DNA of 64,000 bases, taken from DASYXZ01 sp035946625. Lineage in GTDB: Bacteria; Acidobacteriota; Terriglobia; UBA7540. Where the stretch lies: assembly GCA_035946625.1 (NCBI GenBank), contig DASYZE010000092.1:1-64000 (forward strand), read 5' to 3'. A program made the position numbers and the translations under genes. Below, piece by piece: positions 27,762-35,011 of this stretch; positions within the stretch are counted from its first letter, which is position 1, and each line of letters begins with the position of its first letter. The notes below the pieces were generated by a model, which was not told the DNA's origin, searched no databases, and saw nothing but the letters and a program-made list of their open reading frames with translations.

Positions 27762-28708
27762 GCCACCGAAGAAAATACATTTACCTGTGCGTTGTTGCGA
27801 TCTCCTGGTTTCAATTTCCGGCTGCTAATGGCATTAGCGGTGGGGTGCCCTTGGTTGCGTCATTTGCCCCGCAGCAGAACGCGCCCATTTTAAATGATAT
27901 CGTCCCGCCGAACATCCTCGAGAAATCCACGCCGCAGATCATAAAAGATTTCCCGCAATTGGACGGGCTGGAGCCGGTCTCGGATCAGAAAGACCTCCCC
28001 GCCATCCTCCAGAAAGTTGGAGAGAATGTGGAGGCCTATTTTCATAATTTCGTCAGCACCAGCGCGCAGGAGGAAGTTGTTCAGCAACGTCTGCGGCCCA
28101 ATGGAAAGGTGGAGGGGTCCCTCAAGCAGAAATTTCGCTACCTGCTGGTCTCTTCCGGCCGGGAGAAAGATTTTGATCTGGATGAATTTCGAATGGATAA
28201 GAAGGGGCGGCCCGCCCAGCAAAAAGTCTTGTGGGGAGGGACATTGACCAAGGGCTTTGCCTCCATGCCCGCGCTCCTTCATCCTGATTTGCAGCCGGAA
28301 AGCCGGTTCAGCTTGCTGGGCCGGCAGCTCCAAGAGGGTGGGAATTTTCTTGTGGTCGCTTTTGCCCAGGAACCGGCCACGGCCGAATTCAAAGAAAAAA
28401 TTGTGGGAGAATTGGGAACCCACACCGTTTTTTTGCAGGGGGTGGTGTGGATCGATGCCGCCAATTTCCAGATCGTTCGCATGTCCACTGAACTTCTGCC
28501 CGGTCCAATCCCGCAGCCGCTGATTCAACAAACCACGGACATCACTTTCGCCCGCGTCCACTTCGAAGGAATACCCGCATCGTTTTGGTTGCCTCAGCAG
28601 GTCGCTGTGGTCAGCGACCGTGTGGATGGCAGGCTTCGCAACGAACACCGATATTCGGATTACCAACTTTATGCTTCGCAGACAAGAATGATTTATCAGC
28701 CTCAGTAG
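27758..28708 (+). CDS. Exported hypothetical protein, second of a paralogous pair
   Basis: GTG 27758 overlaps the previous stop (GTGA), so the two genes are translationally coupled. Leader SHRRKYIYLCVVAISWFQF is export-like. Parallel motifs to the first gene: PAILQKVGENVEAYFHNF, RYLLVSSGRE, EFRMDKKGRPA, GVVWIDAANFQIVRMSTELL, TTDITFARVHFEG, FWLPQQVAV, NEHRYSDYQLY. 316 residues. The pair clearly arose by tandem duplication. Function unknown; possibly envelope. Confidence 0.8.
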   Translation: MSHRRKYIYLCVVAISWFQFPAANGISGGVPLVASFAPQQNAPILNDIVPPNILEKSTPQIIKDFPQLDGLEPVSDQKDLPAILQKVGENVEAYFHNFVSTSAQEEVVQQRLRPNGKVEGSLKQKFRYLLVSSGREKDFDLDEFRMDKKGRPAQQKVLWGGTLTKGFASMPALLHPDLQPESRFSLLGRQLQEGGNFLVVAFAQEPATAEFKEKIVGELGTHTVFLQGVVWIDAANFQIVRMSTELLPGPIPQPLIQQTTDITFARVHFEGIPASFWLPQQVAVVSDRVDGRLRNEHRYSDYQLYASQTRMIYQPQ

Positions 28709-28783
28709 GACCGGAATTGGAAAATCCAAGCCTGAAGCCGCAACCAGGCAAACGGTAAGATTGGGGAAACAGAAATCATCAAG

Positions 28784-28855
28784 TGAGCCGGCTGGGATTC
28801 GAACCCAGAACCCCTGCCTTAAAAGGGCAGTGCTCTACCATTGAGCTACCGGCCC
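28784..28855 (-). tRNA. tRNA-Lys (anticodon TTT)
   Basis: Minus strand: acceptor GGGCCGG pairs with CCGGCTC (one G-U), D-arm GTAGCTCAATGGTAGAGC, anticodon loop CTTTTAA giving TTT, T-arm GGGTTCGAATCCC, discriminator A. CCA is not encoded (CTT follows). Confidence 0.95.
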
Positions 28856-29094
28856 ACAATTTTATTTGAACGTCATGCAAGGTGCCGCCGAGGCCACCTC
28901 GGCCATTCGTTCGCCGGGCCGTGGATTCATCTAAGATAACCTACCCTGCCATTCTCGTAAACTGTAAAACGCAAGGGCGCGGCGTGGAATTTATCCGTGG
29001 CGGTCCTCGTGGTATATTGCCGCTTACTCGGTGAGACGAATTGCGCGGTCGAAAATTGATTTAAACTCCGCCGTCTGAAAGTTTGGAGGTCATC

Positions 29095-30516
29095 ATGCGC
29101 AAGCGAAGGATTGGGCTGCTCACTTTTTCCGACGGGCGGAAATTTGCCCATGAGATGTTGCGAGAGATGAATCTCGAATTCCAGAATAAATTTCGCGCCC
29201 GCCTGGAGGCCACGGGCGAATACGAAGTGGTGGCGGGCGGGGAAATCGTCTGGCACCCGGAAGTGGCCAAGCGCGAAGGTCGCCGCCTGCTGCAAGCGGG
29301 CGTGGAGGCCACCGTTTTGAATTACGCCGTTTGGTGCTTTCCCCACCTGACGATGATGGCCACCGAGTTCGCTCCCGGCCCCTACCTGATGTTTTCCAAC
29401 ATCAATCCGAGTTATCCGGGCATGGTCGGCATGCTCGCGGCCGCGGGGGGAATGGACCAGGTGGGCCGCGCCCACGGCCGCGCTCAGGGTGATATTGCCG
29501 ACGACCGTGTTTTGGCGCGGGTACAAAAGTTTCTCCGCGCCGCCGTGGCCGTTAGCCGCTTGAAGGGTGAGACGTTTGGGCTTTACGGTGGCCGCCCTAT
29601 GGGTATGTATACCGCCGTGGCCAACGCCGACCAGTGGAAACGCGATTTCGGGATCGACGTGGAGCACATCGATCAGTACGAAATCATCCGTCGCTCCGAC
29701 TTGGTGGAACCAGGCAAAGTGGAAAATGCTTTCTCGTGGCTGGAAAAAATGCTGGGCAAGAATATCCACTACGACGGCAAGAAACTGACCCCCGTGCTTT
29801 TGAAGCGGCAAATCCGCAGTTATTACGCCTGCCAGGAGATCAACCGCGAGAAGGCCATCGACTTCTTTGGCATCAAGGCCCAGCCCGAAATGACGGACAA
29901 CTTCACCACCGAAGACATTATCGACGCCTTTTCCAACGACCCTTATGACTGGGACGGTCCCAAGGAGCCCGTGGTGTGCGCCACCGAGGCCGATATGGAC
30001 GGCGCGCTCACCATGGAACTCTTCAAGCATGTGACCGGTGAACCCGTGCTCTTTGCCGACGTGCGCCACTATGACGCGGAAGATAATTTCTTCGATCTGT
30101 GCAACTCGGGCGCGCACGCCACCTTCTTCGCCGGGCGGTCGCGAAAGCCGGAAGACAATTTAAGGCAGGTTCATTTCTGGCCGGAGATTTTCTATTTTCC
30201 AGCGGGCGGCGCCTCGGTGATGCACTTTGCCCAGCCGGGGGAAGTGACGCTGGCGCGGCTCACCCGCCGCAACGGAAAATATTGGATGGCCATTGTGCCG
30301 GGGGAGTTCATTCAGTTCGATGAAAAGAAGAACTGGGCCAAGGCCGAAGCCACCACCCAAGAGTGGCCGCACGCCTTCGCCCGCTTCCAAGTTTCCGCCG
30401 ATGAGTTTCTGGCCACTTACGATTCCAATCACATCCACGGCTGCTATGGAAATTGGGTGGACGAAATGGTTGAGATTGCGAAAATCCTGAAGATTGACTA
30501 CCACATTTATGTATAG
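29095..30516 (+). CDS. L-fucose/L-arabinose isomerase family protein
   Basis: ATG 29095 follows GGAGG by five bases. 473 residues. The N-terminal part (RIGLLTFSDGRKFAHEML, LNYAVWCFPHLTMMA, PGPYLMFSNINPSYPGMVGMLAAAGGMDQVG) and the later LYGGRPMGMYTA, VVCATEADMDGALTMELF, VLFADVRHYD...CNSGAHATFF resemble the L-fucose isomerase fold, including the conserved Glu and Asp that would bind the metal. These enzymes interconvert aldoses and ketoses; the substrate cannot be assigned. An alpha-L-fucosidase gene 750 bases downstream supports deoxyhexose metabolism. Confidence 0.85.
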   Translation: MRKRRIGLLTFSDGRKFAHEMLREMNLEFQNKFRARLEATGEYEVVAGGEIVWHPEVAKREGRRLLQAGVEATVLNYAVWCFPHLTMMATEFAPGPYLMFSNINPSYPGMVGMLAAAGGMDQVGRAHGRAQGDIADDRVLARVQKFLRAAVAVSRLKGETFGLYGGRPMGMYTAVANADQWKRDFGIDVEHIDQYEIIRRSDLVEPGKVENAFSWLEKMLGKNIHYDGKKLTPVLLKRQIRSYYACQEINREKAIDFFGIKAQPEMTDNFTTEDIIDAFSNDPYDWDGPKEPVVCATEADMDGALTMELFKHVTGEPVLFADVRHYDAEDNFFDLCNSGAHATFFAGRSRKPEDNLRQVHFWPEIFYFPAGGASVMHFAQPGEVTLARLTRRNGKYWMAIVPGEFIQFDEKKNWAKAEATTQEWPHAFARFQVSADEFLATYDSNHIHGCYGNWVDEMVEIAKILKIDYHIYV

Positions 30517-30625
30517 TAGAGACTCGATGAGTTAATCTAATCCCCGGTCTGAATTCTTGGAATTCGGCTCGATTCCTAGGGCTGAAAGCAGCAACGCTCC
30601 CTGCGGAGCAGAGGAGAAAAAACAG

Positions 30626-31144
30626 ATGTCAATTAAAAATCCGTCAGCGTTATTGGTATTTCTCCTTCTTGTAAGCTCAGCTTCCGCACAGCGGCCCAAT
30701 GCGCTCCAGTCCGCGCCAGACAAAGACCCGTTTGTCGGCACTTGGATGCCAAATCTAGAAAAATCTCGGCCGAAGCCTAGAATAAAAGAGAAATCTTACC
30801 CAACTACGATCACACGCGAGGGCGACGACCTGGTAGTTGCCTCAGCATATGAAAGCTGGTCCGACCGAATCCCGTACAAATACAAGATTCATTGTGATGG
30901 GCGCTCCCATCGAATTTCATTTGGCACGCTATCTTGCAGATATGCCGCCTCAAACACAATTGAAGGAGAAACGATACTTTGGCCTTCGCTAAGTCCGGGC
31001 GCGCCGATGATCCCCTTGAGCGGCAAACCCGACTACTGGACCCGAGAGGTGTCAGACGACGGGCAGGAAATGGCGATCTTCTATTTTAGGGACGGTGCGC
31101 GGAAAAAGCTCGCAAGTGCCTTCTTTTGGACTCGCGTGAAATAG
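30626..31144 (+). CDS. Small secreted hypothetical protein
   Basis: ATG 30626 with GAGGAG upstream. Signal peptide SALLVFLLLVSSASA, then DPFVGTWMPNLEKSRPKP, a start typical of lipocalin-like or DUF-type secreted acidobacterial proteins (xxxGTWxLNxxKS). The rest (TITREGDDLVVASAYESW, YFRDGARKKLASAFFWTRV) is beta-rich. 172 residues. No catalytic motif. Transcribed between the isomerase and the convergent fucosidase. Confidence 0.75.
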   Translation: MSIKNPSALLVFLLLVSSASAQRPNALQSAPDKDPFVGTWMPNLEKSRPKPRIKEKSYPTTITREGDDLVVASAYESWSDRIPYKYKIHCDGRSHRISFGTLSCRYAASNTIEGETILWPSLSPGAPMIPLSGKPDYWTREVSDDGQEMAIFYFRDGARKKLASAFFWTRVK

Positions 31145-31268
31145 AAACTTTTCCAGGCAGAGCGCCCGGGCCTACTTGAGGTGCGAACTACTTGCACTGG
31201 GCGAATTCAAGGAAATCTCGATGTATCCAAAGATCGATTACTACACCTACCCTTAATCTCCGGCCAGC

Positions 31269-32633
31269 TCACACCTGGTCACGCGGCCGGTTGCGGCGGA
31301 CGTAGTCCATGTCCTGAACGGGTTCGGACTCGCACTCGAGGGCGATTACGGTGGCGAGTTCATCCGGCGCCTTTTCGGGCAAGCCGGTGAACTGAACCCG
31401 GAAATCGTCCTGTCGGAAATCCGCCTTCTGCCCGGTGGTGAGGACCTTGGCCGAAAGCACTTTGGTCCTCAGCCCTCCGATGCCGAAGCTGCTGCCGGGC
31501 CAGAAATAAACGTGGGCGTAGAGCGTGTTTCCTTGGCGGGTGAATTTGGCAAACACCGAGCGGTTGACCTGGCAGGGATCCGATTCGTAAATCGTCGCGC
31601 CGTGTTTCTCCATCCAGCGGCCCACACTGGTGAGGTCGCGGACGGACGGTTCAGGAATGGTCCCATCGCCCTTCGGCCCGATGTTGAGCAGATAATTCCC
31701 GCCGCCCTGGGCGCAAGTGGCAAGATTTCGAACGATTGTCTTGGGGCTTTTCCAATCGTCGTCGGCCCGCTGGAATCCCCAGCTATCGTTCATGGTCATG
31801 CAGCTTTCCCACGCGCGGCCGCCTTTTTCGGCCTGAATGCGCTGTTCCGGGGTTGAGAAATCACCCTGGAGTTTGTTCCGGTTGTTCACAATAATGTTGG
31901 GCTGGAGATCGAAAACCATCTTGTTCATTTTTTCGGATTCCCACCCGGCCGCGTCCAGCGGCCAGGCCACGTCGTACCACAGGACGTCGATGGTTCCGTA
32001 GTTCGACATCAGTTCGCGGATGAGTCCGTGCGTGTAGGCTACAAAGCGCTGGCGCGCGGCTTCGTCGGCGGCGCAGCGGGCGCCGTCGGGATGATGCCAG
32101 TCCATCAGGGAATAATAGAATCCCACCCGCAGGCCCTCAGCGCGCGCAGCCTCCACGTATTCTTTCACCAGGTCGCGTCCCGGCCCCTGCTTGGGGGCGC
32201 AATAGTTGGTCAACTGGGTGTCGAAGTTGCAGAACCCTTCGTGGTGCTTGGTGGTCATCACCATATATTTCTGCCCCGCGGCTTTGGCCAGCTTGGCCCA
32301 GGCGCGCGCGGCGTGGGGCACGGGCTTGAATCGCTTGGCCAGTTGCTCGTATTCCTTGATGGGAATGCCTTCCATCTCCAATGCCCACTCGTGGTGGCCG
32401 AGCACACTGTACAAACCCCAATGAATGAACATTCCGAACCTGGCCTGGTGCCACCACTTCATCCTGCGGGCGCGGTCCGCCTGAACTTCCGCGCTCTCGC
32501 CGGCAGGTTCCTGTTCCTGGCTGGCGATGCCGAGCGGGTGGAAACCTGCGGCAAGTCCCGCTCCGGCCATCAGGCCCGCGCCGCCACCCGCCAGTTTCAG
32601 ATAATCGCGTCTTGATAAATATGACTTGGACAT
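31269..32633 (-). CDS. Alpha-L-fucosidase (GH29), Tat-exported
   Basis: 454 residues. Leader SRRDYLKLAGGGAGLMAGAG is a twin-arginine signal. GH29 motifs: WWHQARFGMFIHWGLYSVLG, YMVMTTKHHEGFCNFDT, GLRVGFYYSLMDWHHPD, YGTIDVLWYDVAWPLD (the Asp in WYD is the expected nucleophile), NYLLNIGPKGDGTIPE, TSVGRWMEKHGATIYES. The enzyme removes terminal L-fucose from glycans outside the cytoplasm. Length is normal for bacterial members. Convergent with the small secreted gene. Confidence 0.92.
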   Translation of the reverse strand: MSKSYLSRRDYLKLAGGGAGLMAGAGLAAGFHPLGIASQEQEPAGESAEVQADRARRMKWWHQARFGMFIHWGLYSVLGHHEWALEMEGIPIKEYEQLAKRFKPVPHAARAWAKLAKAAGQKYMVMTTKHHEGFCNFDTQLTNYCAPKQGPGRDLVKEYVEAARAEGLRVGFYYSLMDWHHPDGARCAADEAARQRFVAYTHGLIRELMSNYGTIDVLWYDVAWPLDAAGWESEKMNKMVFDLQPNIIVNNRNKLQGDFSTPEQRIQAEKGGRAWESCMTMNDSWGFQRADDDWKSPKTIVRNLATCAQGGGNYLLNIGPKGDGTIPEPSVRDLTSVGRWMEKHGATIYESDPCQVNRSVFAKFTRQGNTLYAHVYFWPGSSFGIGGLRTKVLSAKVLTTGQKADFRQDDFRVQFTGLPEKAPDELATVIALECESEPVQDMDYVRRNRPRDQV

Positions 32634-32758
32634 TGGATTATGTTCATCCTCTCCTGGTTTTTATTTCGACCGACACCATACTCCGGGGCGTCGCAGAGTG
32701 CAAGAGTTGTTGCGGGTGTCGAATGTAATCACGCTTCATGCGAGCCCGTCCGAAACGG

Positions 32759-32845
32759 GTCATTCCCGCGAAAGCGGGAATCCATTTCCTGTTCTGGGAG
32801 AGCTCGGGTGATTGCGGAGTGGATTCCCGCTTTCGCGGGAATGAC
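32759..32845. repeat. REPIN-like pair: perfect 26-base inverted repeat
   Basis: A 26-base segment at 32759-32784, itself a hairpin (TTCCCGCGAAAGCGGGAA), is repeated exactly inverted at 32820-32845. Thirty-five bases separate the two. This TTCCCGC-TTTC-GCGGGAA hairpin is a widespread bacterial dispersed repeat, and pairs of this kind behave as REPINs. It occupies the 404-base gap 32634-33037, where no gene is seen. Confidence 0.9.
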
Positions 32846-33037
32846 AGCGGGTGGGAGCACGCTCTACGGGTAGCTGATATCACTACAGGTGTTTCAACTC
32901 CGATGTCCCCGGCCCGGTCGCGCCCCTGCTCTCGCGCTTCCGGAAGCATTTGATTGACAATATTTTGCCGCCAAGCATACTATCGTTTTCTCAATAATTT
33001 TACGTGGTCTTGATGAAATTTGGCCGGAGAGGCTTTC

Positions 33038-34228
33038 ATGAAACTGGCGTATCTCGATTGCTCGTCCGGGATCAGCGGCGATATGTTTATGGCCGCCATG
33101 CTGGATGCGGGTCTGGAACCGAAACGACTCCTGGAGGAACTAAAGAAACTATCCCTGGGATTTTATGAATTCAAGCGCACCCGGGTGATGCGCGGCGGTT
33201 TGGCCGGGACTTTTATTGAGATTCGCGATCCGGGGAAGCATCCGGCGCGCCACCTGGCTGAAATCGAAAAGCTGATCGAGGAAAGCACGCTCGCCGATTC
33301 AGTGAAGGCCAACGCGCTGAAAATTTTTGGCCGCCTTGCCGAAGCGGAAGGCAAACTCCACAACATGCCGCCGGGCGAAGTCCATTTCCACGAAGTGGGG
33401 GCGCTGGATGCCATCCTGGATATTGTGGGCGCGTGCGTTGGTCTTGAATTGATGGAAATTTCCGAGTTGGTTTGCTCCTCATTGAACGTGGGCGGCGGAG
33501 TGATTGAGGCGGCGCACGGCACACTGCCCCTGCCCGCGCCAGCCACGGCGGAGTTGTTGAGGGGCTTGCCTGTCTATTCTTCCGGGAATGACGGTGAGCT
33601 GGTCACGCCCACCGGCGCTGCCATCGTTTCCACCCTGGCAGTGAAATTTGGCCCCATGCCTGCGATGAAGGTGGAGAGAATCGGTTATGGGGCGGGGAAA
33701 ATGAATTTCCCCAGGCACCCGAACCTGGCGCGACTCTTCGTCGGGCAGAAGGAAGAGGCGGCTCAACCCGAAGTGGGTTCTCCCGGCGACGAACTGGTTT
33801 CCATCATCCAGGCCAACCTGGATGACATGAGCCCGCAGCTCTACGGCTATTTCGTCGAACAGGCGCTTAGCGCGGGCGCGCTGGATGTCACTTGCAGCCC
33901 GGTGCAAATGAAGAAAAACCGCCCCGGACTTGAGGTCAGCGTCATGTGCGAGACATCAAAAAGCGACGCCCTCGCGCAACTCCTCTTCGAGCAGACCACC
34001 ACCATTGGCCTGCGGATTTATGAGGCGCGCCGCAAAGTTCTGGACCGCGAAGTCGTCAGCGTTGATACGCCCCACGGCCCCGTGCGCGTGAAGGTTGCCA
34101 GGCAAAATGGAAAGGTGGTGAACGCCGCTCCCGAATATGAAGACTGCCAGAAACTTGCCGGCGAGAAGTCAGTTCCCCTGAAAGAAATAATATTGGCGGC
34201 GCAAGTTGCTTTTCGGGGAAAATCTTAA
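33038..34228 (+). CDS. larC: Nickel-pincer cofactor biosynthesis protein LarC (DUF111)
   Basis: ATG 33038 with GGAGAGG upstream. Opens with the family signature KLAYLDCSSGISGDMFMAAMLDAGL. Also GEVHFHEVGALDAILDIVGACVGLELM, NVGGGVIEAAHGTLPLPAPATAELLRG, ELVTPTGAAIVSTLA, IQANLDDMSPQLYGY, CSPVQMKKNRPGLEVSVMC, TTTIGLRIYEARR. LarC inserts nickel by CTP-dependent cyclometallation to finish the pincer cofactor of lactate racemase and relatives. Usual partners LarB, LarE and LarA are not in the window. 396 residues; possibly co-transcribed with the next gene (32-base gap). Confidence 0.93.
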   Translation: MKLAYLDCSSGISGDMFMAAMLDAGLEPKRLLEELKKLSLGFYEFKRTRVMRGGLAGTFIEIRDPGKHPARHLAEIEKLIEESTLADSVKANALKIFGRLAEAEGKLHNMPPGEVHFHEVGALDAILDIVGACVGLELMEISELVCSSLNVGGGVIEAAHGTLPLPAPATAELLRGLPVYSSGNDGELVTPTGAAIVSTLAVKFGPMPAMKVERIGYGAGKMNFPRHPNLARLFVGQKEEAAQPEVGSPGDELVSIIQANLDDMSPQLYGYFVEQALSAGALDVTCSPVQMKKNRPGLEVSVMCETSKSDALAQLLFEQTTTIGLRIYEARRKVLDREVVSVDTPHGPVRVKVARQNGKVVNAAPEYEDCQKLAGEKSVPLKEIILAAQVAFRGKS

Positions 34229-34260
34229 AGGCAATTAATTTGTCGACTTAGGGTTAATCA

Positions 34261-34992
34261 ATGATTATCACGAGCGAATATGTGGATCGGCTAACGTTTG
34301 AAGGTTTTGCCGTTGTTCGTGCCTGCATTGGGCCCGGCGAGGTCTTAAACCTTACTGCCGCCCTCGATTGCTTGGATACCACAAGTTCCATTCGGCGGTC
34401 CAACCAAGTGTACGCGATCCGGAATCTCTTGGATGTGCTCCCCGTCGTCCGCGAGCTGGCGAATTCGAGGAATATTCGCAGCCTCGTCGAGCCTGTGTTG
34501 GGGCCACAATGTTTTGCGGTGAAGGCGACATTATTTGATAAACGGCCGGAAGCGAATTGGACGGTACCATTCCATCAAGATCTTTCCATCGCCGTGCATG
34601 AAAGAAGGGATGCCAAAGGCTTTGGGCCGTGGTCAGAGAAAAAGGGAGTTCTGCACGTACATCCCCCGACTAAGGTATTGGAGGGGATGCTCGCGCTTCG
34701 CGTCCATCTGGACGATTGCGATGAATCGAACGCCCCTCTCCGAGTTATCCCAGGCTCGCACCTTCAGGGCCGGCTAAGTGCTGCGGCGATTGACGAATGG
34801 ACATCAAGCCACCCATGCGTTCGCTGTAGTATTCCCCAAGGTGGCGTCCTTATTATGCGGCCTCTTTTGCTACACGCCTCGTCGCCCGCCAAGTCTCCAG
34901 CGCGCCGCCGAGTTATTCATCTGGAATTTGCGGCAGAGAATCTTCCTGAAGGGTTACAGCGGCACCACCGTCCTGGAAACACTTACAACTGA
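34261..34992 (+). CDS. Phytanoyl-CoA dioxygenase (PhyH) family protein
   Basis: 243 residues. Iron site of Fe(II)/2-oxoglutarate oxygenases: HQD in WTVPFHQDLSIAVHER, distal His in MRPLLLHASSPAKSPARRR with the following Arg for 2-oxoglutarate. Also LALRVHLDDCDESNAPLRVIPGSH, a PhyH hallmark. Starts 32 bases after larC and ends 19 bases before metG, so it may sit in an operon. Lower GC and a less regular third-position pattern than its neighbours suggest acquisition. Substrate unknown; it would hydroxylate a small molecule. Confidence 0.87.
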   Translation: MIITSEYVDRLTFEGFAVVRACIGPGEVLNLTAALDCLDTTSSIRRSNQVYAIRNLLDVLPVVRELANSRNIRSLVEPVLGPQCFAVKATLFDKRPEANWTVPFHQDLSIAVHERRDAKGFGPWSEKKGVLHVHPPTKVLEGMLALRVHLDDCDESNAPLRVIPGSHLQGRLSAAAIDEWTSSHPCVRCSIPQGGVLIMRPLLLHASSPAKSPARRRVIHLEFAAENLPEGLQRHHRPGNTYN

Positions 34993-35011
34993 AAGCACGG
35001 ACACATACCTG

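Noticed and set aside
28927..30117. 396-residue open frame on the minus strand
   Set aside because: Antisense of the isomerase gene; no domain.
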